A DNA stretch of 39,950 nucleotides, taken from the NCBI RefSeq assembly GCF_015690345.1, contig NZ_JADPUN010000233.1, forward strand, positions 1-39,950, in the 5' to 3' direction. Made by a program: the position numbers and the translations under genes. Source of the DNA: Plantactinospora alkalitolerans. Its GTDB lineage: Bacteria > Actinomycetota > Actinomycetes > Mycobacteriales > Micromonosporaceae. The notes under the pieces are model-generated. The model had not been told where the DNA came from, did not search any database, and saw nothing but the letters and a program-made list of their open reading frames with translations. Shown in pieces: positions 8,038 through 15,870 of this stretch (within the stretch, counting starts at the first letter, position 1; the number at the start of each line of letters is the position of its first letter).

Positions 8038-9699
8038 TTGACCACTTCTTCGTCGATCGGCCGCCGGCAATTCCTCACCGGCGCGCTGACCACCGCCGCC
8101 GCGGTCGCCACCCCCGGCCTGCTCGCCGGGTGCGGTGGCGACGGCGGCCCCACCGGCGGCGGCAACAACCAGGCAAGCGGCTCGGTCAGACTGCCGAACT
8201 ACACCCCGTACACCGGAGTCACCCCGGACCTGCGGGGCAACCCGCAGGGTCTGCTGGACGCCTTCCTCAAGTATCCGGAGCCGGCCGTACGCGCGACCAA
8301 CTCCGCCCCCGGGGACGGCGGGCCGGTCTCCGCCTTCGTGCTCACCAACTCCCCGGTGCCACCGGCCCTCGGGCAGAACCCGTTCTGGCAGGAACTGAAC
8401 AAGCGGCTCGGTGTCGACCTGCGACTGACCATCGTGCCCAACCCGGACATGCCGACCAAGTTCGCCACCCTGGTCGCCGGGGACGACCTGCCGGACCTCA
8501 TCGTGCCGGCGTTGTACACCCCCAACGGGCTGCCGGCCGGTACCGCCAACCTGCCGGCCTGGCTCGCCGCCAAGTGCCAGGACCTCACCCCGTACCTCTC
8601 CGGCGGCGCGGTCGACGAGTATCCGTTCCTGGCGAACCTGCCGACCGAGTCGTGGCGGGACTGCCGCTACAACGGCGGCATCTACGGGCTGCCGGTGCCG
8701 CGTGGTGTCGGCGGCACCATGATGATGCGTCGCGACGACCTGTTCACCCAGCTCGGCGCCAATCCACAGCCGAAGAGCTTCGCCGAGTTCCGGGAGGTCT
8801 GCCGCAAGGTCACCGACGCCCGGGCGAACCGCTGGGCGCTGGCCTCCTCACCGCTGGACTTCATCCGGCAGATGCTCGGCAACCCGTGGCGGTGGCGGCT
8901 CGAGGGCGGCCAGCTCGTCAGCGCCTACGAGGGCGAGGAGTACAAGCAGGCTCTCGCCGACGCGGCCCAGCTGGTCAAGGACGGCGTGGTCCATCCGGAC
9001 AGCTTCAGCAACAACGCTCCGGTCAAGAAGTGGTTCAACGCGGGCAGCGCCCTGTTGATCTCCGACCGGTACACCGCCTGGCCACAGTTCTTCGCCGAGA
9101 ACATCGCCGGACCGAAGTTCGAGATCGGCGGCATGCGTCCGCCGCTGCACGACGGCGGCGGCTTCGCCGCCACCTGGCAGGCCCAGGCGACCAACAACTT
9201 CACCGCCTTCAAGAAGGCCGACGAGGGTCGGATCCGGGCACTGCTCAAGGTCTGCAACTGGCTGGCGGCGCCGTTCGGCACGGAGGAGTGGCTGCTGCGC
9301 CGGTACGGCGTCGCCGGTACGCACTACAACATGCGTGGCGGTGGACCGACGTTGACCCAGGCCGGGGTCAGTCAGACGGTGCTCGGCATCCGGTACATCG
9401 TGGACGCCCCCGATGTGATCTTCGTACCGGGCGAGCCCGGAGCGACCCGGAGGTCGTACGAGTACCAGGCGTCGATCATCCCGACGGCGATCAAGGATCC
9501 CACCCTGGGCGTCTTCTCCGACACCTGGTCCCGCAAGTCCGGCCAGCTCGGCACGATCATCAACGACGCGAACAACGACATCCTCAGTGGCCGCAAGCCC
9601 GTCTCGGCCTGGGACGACATCGTCAAGCAGTGGCGGAACACCGGCGGTGACCAGTGCCGTACCGAGTTCGAGGACGCGATCAAGAACAGCGGCGACTAG
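8038..9699 (+). CDS. Extracellular solute-binding lipoprotein of the CUT1 importer
   Basis: Protein of 553 aa, within the large LplA/YtcQ-type range. The signal combines a twin-arginine-like GRRQFLTGA with a lipobox LLAGC, so it should be lipid-anchored outside the membrane, probably exported by Tat. Internal segments such as NPFWQELNKRLGVDL, FATLVAGDDLPDL and WLLRRYGVAGTHYN fit a type 1 solute-binding protein. The start is a TTG at 8038 preceded by AAGGAG at 8027-8032; no better ATG exists. It lies 50 bases after permease 2 in the same operon and is followed by a strong hairpin at 9721-9757. The ligand is probably an oligosaccharide, identity unknown. Confidence 0.87.
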   Translation: MTTSSSIGRRQFLTGALTTAAAVATPGLLAGCGGDGGPTGGGNNQASGSVRLPNYTPYTGVTPDLRGNPQGLLDAFLKYPEPAVRATNSAPGDGGPVSAFVLTNSPVPPALGQNPFWQELNKRLGVDLRLTIVPNPDMPTKFATLVAGDDLPDLIVPALYTPNGLPAGTANLPAWLAAKCQDLTPYLSGGAVDEYPFLANLPTESWRDCRYNGGIYGLPVPRGVGGTMMMRRDDLFTQLGANPQPKSFAEFREVCRKVTDARANRWALASSPLDFIRQMLGNPWRWRLEGGQLVSAYEGEEYKQALADAAQLVKDGVVHPDSFSNNAPVKKWFNAGSALLISDRYTAWPQFFAENIAGPKFEIGGMRPPLHDGGGFAATWQAQATNNFTAFKKADEGRIRALLKVCNWLAAPFGTEEWLLRRYGVAGTHYNMRGGGPTLTQAGVSQTVLGIRYIVDAPDVIFVPGEPGATRRSYEYQASIIPTAIKDPTLGVFSDTWSRKSGQLGTIINDANNDILSGRKPVSAWDDIVKQWRNTGGDQCRTEFEDAIKNSGD

Positions 9700-9720
9700 A
9701 GGTTCCGCCCCCGCGGATCA

Positions 9721-9757
9721 TGGGCTGCGCTGGCGCCGATGCCGCCGGCGCAGCCCA
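9721..9757 (+). terminator. Terminator of the CUT1 importer operon
   Basis: Arms 9721-9735 and 9743-9757 pair over 15 bp, with one G-U pair, around a 7-base loop. It starts 21 bases after the binding-protein stop. Confidence 0.7.
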
Positions 9758-9763
9758 CTCGTA

Positions 9764-9791
9764 CAGCCAGCCAGCCAGCCAGCCGGCCGGC
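9764..9791. repeat. Tetranucleotide microsatellite (CAGC)5(CGGC)2
   Basis: Five CAGC units (9764-9783) followed by two CGGC units. It lies exactly at the broken edge of the LysR remnant, between that fragment and the importer terminator, and could mark slippage or end-joining at the truncation point. Confidence 0.7.
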
Positions 9792-9794
9792 CGC

Positions 9795-10040
9795 TTTCCG
9801 GAACTCTGGGACGAGCCGTTCGTCGCGGCCCCCGCCGAGACCGGCTCCTGGCGGGACTACTGGCTTGCCGTCGACGAACGCGACGGCCGTCTCGTCCGCA
9901 TCGGCGCCGTCGTCGAACAGCCTGACGACTGGTTGATCGCGATCGCGAACGGCTACGGCCTGGCCCTCGCCCCCGAATCCGCTGCTCGCTTCTACGCACG
10001 TCCCGGCATCACCCACCGGCCGGTCAGCCGCACCAGAAGA
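9795..10040 (+). pseudogene. C-terminal fragment of a LysR-family regulator
   Basis: The frame encodes PFVAAPAETGSWRDYWLA, IANGYGLALAPESAARFYAR and PGITHRP. These are the closing strands and helices of the LysR substrate-binding domain. The N-terminal helix-turn-helix and the first half of the ligand domain (about 200 residues) are missing, and the reading becomes unrelated after PVSRTR. No RBS precedes it; a terminator hairpin and a microsatellite lie directly upstream. It is a degraded gene, not a functional regulator. The remaining sequence of the 9700-10068 gap is the terminator, the repeat and a short leader. Confidence 0.72.
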
Positions 10041-10056
10041 CTGCCAGCGCCTAATT

Positions 10057-10062
10057 TAGTCT
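10057..10062 (+). promoter_or_regulatory. Possible -10 element for a leaderless acetyltransferase transcript
   Basis: TAGTCT lies 6 bases upstream of the ATG at 10069, and no RBS is visible. This spacing fits a leaderless mRNA, which is common in actinobacteria. The -35 region is weak. Confidence 0.35.
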
Positions 10063-10068
10063 GTCCGG

Positions 10069-10545
10069 ATGGGTGATCTTCGCTTCGAAACGGTGCGGCC
10101 GGACGGCGACAATGCCACTCGCGCGGACTGGCAGTACGTCCACAACTTGATAATCCCCACCGGTCCGCTCTCGGCGGAGGAGGTCCGAGCGCGTGCCCAC
10201 CGCAACCGCCTGAACGTCACCTATCATGGCGACACGCTCGTGGGCTGCTCGACGGTCCGTCCGCCGACGGGCGACCAGGCGACGGCGACGGTCATCGTCC
10301 GCGTTCTGCCTGAGCATCGCCGGCAAGGTTTCGGCGGACAGATGTACGACAAGGCACTCACCGCAGCCTACGAGGTCGGCGCCCGAGTCGTCGAGACCGT
10401 TGTCCTGGCCTCCAACGAGGAGGGTCTACGGTTCGCCGAACGGCACGGCTACGTCGAGGTCGATCGATACGTCCTCGACGGTGACACGATCCCGTTCATC
10501 GATCTCCGATTGGCCGTCTCTGGCGTCGGTACCATGCAGGTATGA
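10069..10545 (+). CDS. GNAT family N-acetyltransferase
   Basis: Single GNAT domain of 158 aa. Motif A is VLPEHRRQGFGGQMYDKAL, with the acetyl-CoA pyrophosphate loop R-x-x-G-F-G. Downstream, LASNEEGLRFAERHGYVEV matches motif B, the usual GNAT C-terminal strand-helix. It would transfer acetyl from acetyl-CoA to a small amine, peptide or antibiotic; the substrate is unknown. It is a short stand-alone enzyme. The downstream membrane protein starts inside its stop (ATGA overlap), so the two are co-translated. Confidence 0.85.
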   Translation: MGDLRFETVRPDGDNATRADWQYVHNLIIPTGPLSAEEVRARAHRNRLNVTYHGDTLVGCSTVRPPTGDQATATVIVRVLPEHRRQGFGGQMYDKALTAAYEVGARVVETVVLASNEEGLRFAERHGYVEVDRYVLDGDTIPFIDLRLAVSGVGTMQV

Positions 10546-11012
10546 GTGCCGAGGTACTTCCCTGGCGGCCGCTCCGCCGTCTCGCCGAGCTACCGACCGT
10601 CCTCTGGCTGGGCATGCACGTGCTGCTCTACCTCGGTGTTGGTATGGCGGGCTATGCCGGCTATGCCCTCTGGGATCTGCGCCCGGGCGCACCCCTCGTC
10701 GACAGCCTGTTGTTGATAGTCGTCGGGGTCGTGTGGCTCGGCCCGTTGTGGGCGTTCGTGAGCGTCGCGGCCACCTTCTGCCTGGGAGTGCTGCGTCTGC
10801 TGACCGACGTTCGCTGGTACTGGTTCAGACTGGCTGCGGTCCTGCTCTTCGCCGTACCGTTTCCGCTGTTCGTGCTCAGCGTTTACGGTCCCGAGACTGC
10901 TCTGCCCGTAGCTGGTGCCCAGTTGGCGACGGCATTGCTCATTGTTCAGCCTCGGAAGAAGCCGGGCGGATGGGCGGACCGGGATCCCGCCATGGAGGAC
11001 CATCGTGGGTAG
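10542..11012 (+). CDS. Hypothetical four-helix membrane protein
   Basis: Not recognised. The 156 aa show four hydrophobic segments at about residues 20-45, 55-82, 95-113 and 118-136, and a polar C-terminal tail of about 20 residues. Its ATG overlaps the stop of the acetyltransferase gene, and AGG lies just upstream. The coupling implies a shared role, but no function can be inferred from the sequence. Confidence 0.65.
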   Translation: MSAEVLPWRPLRRLAELPTVLWLGMHVLLYLGVGMAGYAGYALWDLRPGAPLVDSLLLIVVGVVWLGPLWAFVSVAATFCLGVLRLLTDVRWYWFRLAAVLLFAVPFPLFVLSVYGPETALPVAGAQLATALLIVQPRKKPGGWADRDPAMEDHRG

Positions 11013-11080
11013 CGGATCGGGTCCGGCGTGCGGCACAGGGGCCGGGAAGCGCCATCGGTCTCCCGACCCCGGTGTGTCCC

Positions 11081-11112
11081 GACGTCGTCGTCGCTGGTGA
11101 GGCTACGACGTC
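11081..11112. terminator. Hairpin between convergent genes
   Basis: GACGTCGT (11081-11088) pairs with ACGACGTC (11105-11112). It lies between the ends of the small membrane protein (+) and the ABC-2 permease (-). The loop is 16 bases, so this is a modest candidate. Confidence 0.35.
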
Positions 11113-11142
11113 GACCCCCGTTCCGGCCCCGGGTCCGCCGGG

Positions 11143-11925
11143 TCAGGCGTCGCGGAACCGGAACAGCAGCGCGCCGACGAGCAGCGCGGCACCGGCCCAG
11201 CCGGCCAGGACACCGAGTCCGGCCCACGGCCCGATCGGCTGCCGCTCCAGCGCGGTGGTGGCCTGGACGGCCAGCCCGGAGGTCATCGGCGCCACCTTTT
11301 CCAGCCGCTCCTGCCACTTCGGGTCGCTGACGAGCTGGGTGACCACCGGGAAGCTGAACAGCAGCGTGAACACCACGATCATCGCTCCGGCGGTGTCCCG
11401 GACGGCCGTTCCGACGCCGATCGCGAGCAACGCGACCAGGCCGAGATACAGCACCGTGCCCACGGCGGCCCGCAGGGTCGGCTCGTCGGCCAGGGACAGC
11501 GGCGGATACCCGTTGGCCGGGGCGAAGCCGTTGCCGGGCAGGATGAACCGGCCGGCGAGCAACGAACCGAGCACCCCGGGTACGGCGGCGGCCAGCACCA
11601 ACGCCGTGACCACCGCCGCCTTCGCGGCCAGTACGGTCCACCGGCGCGGGTTCGCGGCGAGCGTCGTCTGGATCAGTCCGTTGCCGTACTCGTTGGTCAC
11701 GGCGAGCACGGCCAGCACCGCGACCGCCACCTGGGCGACCCGGACCCCCCAGAGACTGACCCGGGTGGTGTCCTCGAAGCACTCGGTCGGAGTGGGGCAC
11801 TGGGACGTGTCCACCGCCAGCGTGGCGAGTGCGCTGAACGCCACGGTGGCGACGAGCACCGTCAGGCCCAGCCAGGTGGTGCTCGGCAACGTGCGAAGTT
11901 TCGTCCATTCCGCGTGCACGGTCAC
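11143..11925 (-). CDS. ABC-2 type transporter permease (exporter)
   Basis: Membrane protein of 260 aa with about six hydrophobic helices. The N-terminus HAEWTKLRTLPST and the segment NEYGNGLIQTTLAANPRR are typical of actinobacterial ABC-2 permeases paired with DrrA/CcmA-like ATPases. The GTG at 11925 is supported by GGGAGGAG about 6 bases upstream. It is the last gene of a minus-strand operon with the larger permease and the ATPase, 73 bases after the former. The exported substrate is unknown; relatives serve in antibiotic, lipid or bacitracin-type resistance export. Confidence 0.84.
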   Translation of the reverse strand: MTVHAEWTKLRTLPSTTWLGLTVLVATVAFSALATLAVDTSQCPTPTECFEDTTRVSLWGVRVAQVAVAVLAVLAVTNEYGNGLIQTTLAANPRRWTVLAAKAAVVTALVLAAAVPGVLGSLLAGRFILPGNGFAPANGYPPLSLADEPTLRAAVGTVLYLGLVALLAIGVGTAVRDTAGAMIVVFTLLFSFPVVTQLVSDPKWQERLEKVAPMTSGLAVQATTALERQPIGPWAGLGVLAGWAGAALLVGALLFRFRDA

Positions 11926-11998
11926 GGCGTCTCCTCCCTACGCCCGCTCCCGGCGTCTTCCCGCTGGGCCCGCTGATCGCATGTTCCCCCGCACCCGT

Positions 11999-13564
11999 TC
12001 ACGCGTCCCGCCGTCGGAGCAGCCAGTACGCCACGGCGACGGCCACCGCGACGTAGCCGCAGAGCACGCCCACCCCGACCCATGGCCCGTCGACGAAACA
12101 GCCGGACTCCGGCAGGCAGATTCCGGCGACGTGCTCGTACCGGGGTGCGGTCTGCTGGATCGACAGGCCGGCCGCCGGCGTCAACCGCATCAGCCACTGC
12201 GCGGCGGTCAGCGGCAGCGCGCCGGCAACCATCTGCGGCAGGACGATCAGCACGATGACCGCGGTGATCGCGGCGGCGCTGCGCCGCAGGATCGTGCCCA
12301 CCGCCAGGCTGAACACCGCGACGAGGGCCAGTACGAGTGCGGTGCCGACGACCGCCCGGGACACCGGCCAGTCCAGCAGCGACTGGGACGGGAAGTACGG
12401 CGGCTTGTATCCGCTGGCCCGCTGACCGGGCTGGCTGGCCAGAAACGCGGTGACGCAGGCGACGAGCCCGGCGACGAACGTCGCGGCCCCGAGCACCAGG
12501 GACTTTGCGGCGAGCACCCGGCCCCGCCGAGGGCTCGCCGCGAAGGTCGTCCGGATCATGCCCCGGCGGTACTCGGCGGTGACGAAGAGCGCGCCCAGCG
12601 CGACGATCGGCATGAGCCCGATCAGTACTCCGCTGAGGCTCATCCGGGTCAGGTCCTCGTCCGGGGCGCGTGGTGCCACGTCGCCGGTCCCGGTCACCGT
12701 GCTGGCTCCGGTGCTGTCCGGAACCCCGCTGACCCGGGCCGCGTCGGGCAGGTCCGGCGTGTCCGGAGCCCCGGGTCCCTCCGGCGCGGCAGGTCCACCG
12801 GCGGCGTCCGGTCCGCCCAGACCGATCACGCCGATCTCCTCGTCGCGCCACTGCGCCGCCGAGGGTGCCCCGGCCGGGCGTACGCCGACGTTGTCGAACC
12901 GGGCCGTGCTCCAGGTCGGGGTGGCGCTCACCGAGGTGCCGCTGAACTGGCGCTCGACCCGGACGAAGTTCGGCGAGGCGACGAAGATCCCGACCTCGGC
13001 CGTCTCCGGCAGTCCGGAAAGCTCCGCACTGCCGACCTGGCGCCAGTTCGTGCCGTCGGTCGACTCGTACCCGGTGAGGGTGTCGCCGGTGCGGGTCAGC
13101 CGCAGCCAGACCGGCGCCGTGCCGCCGGCGCTACCGGCCCGGTCGACGACGAAGTTGGTCTGCCACCGCACCCCGTGACCGGGGGTGAGCAGCATCGCGG
13201 CGTACCGGGCGCCGGGACGGGCACCATCTTTGATCATGATGCCGGCCTTGGCCCACCCGGCGATCACACCCTCCACGCCGGACTGCTCCAGTACCCGGGC
13301 GGTCACCTCGCCGTTCCCGGTCATCGGCTGGTGCACGAACCGGAAGGTGTCCTGCACCTGGACGCCGTCCGGGCCGATCGGCGGTGCCGAGCCCCCCATG
13401 GTCTGGAAGCTGCTGCTCGCCGCGCTGAGCAGCGAGATCAGGACGGTCAGGGCGATCGCCGCCAGCATGGTCAGCGCCCAGCGGCGCACCGAGCGCAGCT
13501 TGGTCCACTCCGCCCGTAGCAGCCCGGCGAAGCCGGCCCCGGACGGTGTCGTCGTGGCGGTCAT
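11999..13564 (-). CDS. ABC-2 type permease with a large extracellular concanavalin-like insert
   Basis: Protein of 521 aa, about twice the usual size. Helix 1 (about residues 28-50) is followed by a soluble segment of about 200 residues before the remaining helices. That segment contains AGWAKAGIMIKDGARPGARYAAML, WLRLTRTGDTLTGYESTDG and VGIFVASPNF, the pattern of a DUF1349/concanavalin A-like beta-sandwich. It is followed by a Pro/Gly/Ala-rich linker. By topology the domain should face outside, where it could bind a ligand or cell-wall sugar. The C-terminal half has TAEYRRGMIRTTFAASPRRGR and five further helices, like its partner permease. The ATG at 13564 follows GGAGG and abuts the ATPase stop. 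Confidence 0.83.
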   Translation of the reverse strand: MTATTTPSGAGFAGLLRAEWTKLRSVRRWALTMLAAIALTVLISLLSAASSSFQTMGGSAPPIGPDGVQVQDTFRFVHQPMTGNGEVTARVLEQSGVEGVIAGWAKAGIMIKDGARPGARYAAMLLTPGHGVRWQTNFVVDRAGSAGGTAPVWLRLTRTGDTLTGYESTDGTNWRQVGSAELSGLPETAEVGIFVASPNFVRVERQFSGTSVSATPTWSTARFDNVGVRPAGAPSAAQWRDEEIGVIGLGGPDAAGGPAAPEGPGAPDTPDLPDAARVSGVPDSTGASTVTGTGDVAPRAPDEDLTRMSLSGVLIGLMPIVALGALFVTAEYRRGMIRTTFAASPRRGRVLAAKSLVLGAATFVAGLVACVTAFLASQPGQRASGYKPPYFPSQSLLDWPVSRAVVGTALVLALVAVFSLAVGTILRRSAAAITAVIVLIVLPQMVAGALPLTAAQWLMRLTPAAGLSIQQTAPRYEHVAGICLPESGCFVDGPWVGVGVLCGYVAVAVAVAYWLLRRRDA

Positions 13565-14491
13565 TCAGGCCTCCTGGCCGACGGTGGTGTGGAACTCGGC
13601 GGCGTCCCGGGTGAGTTCCATGTACGCCTCCTCCAGCGAGGCCCGGTGCGCGACGACCTCCGAGAAGGGCAATCCACGCTCGGTGAGCAGCGCGACCACC
13701 CGTTGTGCGGGCAGCCCGGAGACGGTGACCGTCTCGGCGTCGATCGCCGCGACCGTGGCACCGGCGTTGGCGAGTGCCGCCATCGCCTCGGCCCGGTTCG
13801 TGGTACGCAGCGCGACCCGGTCACCCGACGCGGTGGCGAGCAGCGCCGCGACGCTGGTGTCGGCGATCAACCGTCCTCGGCCGACCACCACCAGATGGTC
13901 GGCGCTGCCCTCGAGTTCGCCCATCAGATGGCTGGAGACCAGTACGGCCCTCCCCTGTGCGGCCAGTGACCGCAGCAGTCCACGGATCCACCGGATGCCC
14001 TCGGGGTCGAGCCCGTTGACCGGCTCGTCGAAGAGCAGAACCGGTGGATCACCGAGCAGCGCGGCGGCGATGCCGAGCCGCTGCCGCATGCCCAGCGAGA
14101 AGCCACCGGCCCGGCGCCGCGCCGCCGGCCCCATGCCGACCTGCTCGATCACCTCGTCGACCCGACGCCTCGGCAGGCCGTTCGAGTGCGCCATCCAGAG
14201 CAGATGGTCGCGGGCCCGCCGGCCCGGGTGCACGGCCCCCGCGTCGAGCAGTGCACCGACCGCACGAAGCGGCGTACGGAGCGAGTGGTAGGGACGCCCG
14301 CCGACCAGCGCGGTACCGCCGTCGGGGGCGTCCAGCCCGAGGATCATCCGCATCGTGGTGGACTTGCCGGCGCCGTTGGGCCCGACGAAGCCGGTGACCT
14401 GCCCGGCCGCGACGGTGAACGACAGGTCGTCCACGGCGAGGGTCGACCCGTACCGCTTGCGCAGGCCCCGGGCCTCGATGGTTGCTTCCAT
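13565..14491 (-). CDS. ABC transporter ATP-binding protein (DrrA/CcmA-like)
   Basis: Nucleotide-binding subunit of 308 aa. It shows Walker A GPNGAGKST near residue 38, signature FSLGMRQRLGIA, Walker B VLLFDEPVNGLDPEG, and H-loop VLVSSHLMGELE. The C-terminal extension is typical of the DrrA branch. It powers the two permeases encoded immediately downstream. It starts at ATG 14491 with a weak RBS and is divergent from the histidine kinase gene across a 158-base shared regulatory gap. Confidence 0.9.
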   Translation of the reverse strand: MEATIEARGLRKRYGSTLAVDDLSFTVAAGQVTGFVGPNGAGKSTTMRMILGLDAPDGGTALVGGRPYHSLRTPLRAVGALLDAGAVHPGRRARDHLLWMAHSNGLPRRRVDEVIEQVGMGPAARRRAGGFSLGMRQRLGIAAALLGDPPVLLFDEPVNGLDPEGIRWIRGLLRSLAAQGRAVLVSSHLMGELEGSADHLVVVGRGRLIADTSVAALLATASGDRVALRTTNRAEAMAALANAGATVAAIDAETVTVSGLPAQRVVALLTERGLPFSEVVAHRASLEEAYMELTRDAAEFHTTVGQEA

Positions 14492-14649
14492 GCCGCGAGG
14501 TTACGGAGCCGGCGGGGCCCCGGTCGTCACGCCGAGGAGCAGTCTTGACCGGTACCGACACGGGTGATCGTCGCCGGCTCCATCCCTCTTCCGGGGGACG
14601 GACGAACGCCGGACCAGGGATGACGCCGGCAGTCCCGGGTCCGGCGACA
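14492..14649. promoter_or_regulatory. Shared divergent control region between exporter operon and two-component system
   Basis: The 158 bases separate two divergent operons. A GACAAT (14646-14651) could act as a -10 for a leaderless kinase mRNA beginning near GTG 14659. No convincing -35 or palindrome was picked out. Confidence 0.35.
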
Positions 14650-15870
14650 ATGGCCTACGTGAGCCAGCCGAGCGTTCTGATCGAGCGGGCGGTCACCGTC
14701 GGCCGGCGGATGACCGCCGCACCGGAGTGGCCGACGACCGCCGGCCTGCTGCTCGGGATGCTCGCGATGGTCGAGGTGGCGCTGCGGGTGACCGACTCGG
14801 GGCCGAGGGTGTCGATCGCGCTGCTGCTCGCCCTCTGCGCGACCGTGCCGCTGGCCGTCGCCCGCACCCACCTGGTGATCGCGGCCGGAACGATGACTGT
14901 GGCGTCCTCGCTGAGCCTGGCCACCCTGCCCCGGCTCACCGGTGCCGGCCTGGTCGCCCAGCTCGCGGTGCTGTACCTGGTCGGCCGGCGGCACTCTCCG
15001 TGGGTCGCCGCGCCGATGGTGCTGCCGTTCGTCGGGTACGCCCTGCTCGGTCCGCTGTGGCTGTCCGGTACCACCGGCGGCGGATCGGCCCTTCCCGCCG
15101 GCACCGGCCGGCTCTCCGCCGTGCTGCTCGCCGCCGGCACCACGACGGCGCTGGGCACCGGTATCGCCCGCCGGCTACGCCGGGCGGCCACCGAGCGGGC
15201 CGTCTCCCGGCAGGCCCTCGAGGACACCCTGATCGAGCACGTCGCGCGGGGCGAGCGGGCCCGCATCGCCCGCGAACTGCACGACGTGGTCGCCCACCAC
15301 ATCTCGATGATCGCGGTGCAGGCGGAGACCGCGCGCCTGGCCACCCCCGGGATGCCGGCCGAGGGGGCGAAGCGGCTGGTCGGCATCGCGGAGACGGCAC
15401 GCGCCGCGCTGACCGAGATGCGCCGGCTGCTGGGGGTGCTCCGGTCCGACACCGAGGGCGTGCCGACCCGCCGGCCGCAGCCGAGCCTGTACCAGCTCAA
15501 CGAACTGCTCGACGAGGCGCGCGCCTCGGCCGGCGTCGCCGCCCGGCTCATCGTCCGGGGCCACGTCAGGGCGCTGGATCCGGGGATCGAGCTGACCGCG
15601 TACCGGATCGTGCAGGAGGCGCTGACCAACGTGCGTCGGCACGCGCCGGGTGCCGCCGTCGACGTCGCGCTGCACTACACCGCCGACACCCTGTGCGTGA
15701 GCGTCCGCGACAACGGTCCGGGGCAGGCCGCTATCGGTGCGGTCGGGCACGGGCTGGTCGGCATGCGCGAGCGCGTCGCGATGGTCGACGGCACCCTGAC
15801 CGCCGGCCCGGCGCCGGTCAGCGGGTTCCTGGTCCGGGCGACCCTGCCGCTACCGAAGGAGACGGGATGA
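14650..15870 (+). CDS. Sensor histidine kinase (NarL/DesK-type, HisKA_3)
   Basis: Membrane kinase of 406 aa. Residues about 30-190 carry several hydrophobic helices as the input region. The HisKA_3 dimerisation motif is ARELHDVVAHHISMI, with the phospho-accepting His near residue 211. The ATPase part has YRIVQEALTNVRRHA, DNGPG and GHGLVGMRERVA. The start is uncertain: ATG 14650 has no RBS, GTG 14659 would suit a leaderless transcript, and an ATG at 14620 is also in frame. Its stop overlaps the ATG of the response regulator. Divergence from the ABC exporter suggests it senses the exported compound or an envelope signal. Confidence 0.88.
   Translation: MAYVSQPSVLIERAVTVGRRMTAAPEWPTTAGLLLGMLAMVEVALRVTDSGPRVSIALLLALCATVPLAVARTHLVIAAGTMTVASSLSLATLPRLTGAGLVAQLAVLYLVGRRHSPWVAAPMVLPFVGYALLGPLWLSGTTGGGSALPAGTGRLSAVLLAAGTTTALGTGIARRLRRAATERAVSRQALEDTLIEHVARGERARIARELHDVVAHHISMIAVQAETARLATPGMPAEGAKRLVGIAETARAALTEMRRLLGVLRSDTEGVPTRRPQPSLYQLNELLDEARASAGVAARLIVRGHVRALDPGIELTAYRIVQEALTNVRRHAPGAAVDVALHYTADTLCVSVRDNGPGQAAIGAVGHGLVGMRERVAMVDGTLTAGPAPVSGFLVRATLPLPKETG

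Noticed and set aside
10226-13519. A 1097-codon plus-strand open frame over the acetyltransferase and ABC permeases
   Set aside because: It crosses several real genes in the wrong frame and has no RBS or conserved motif.
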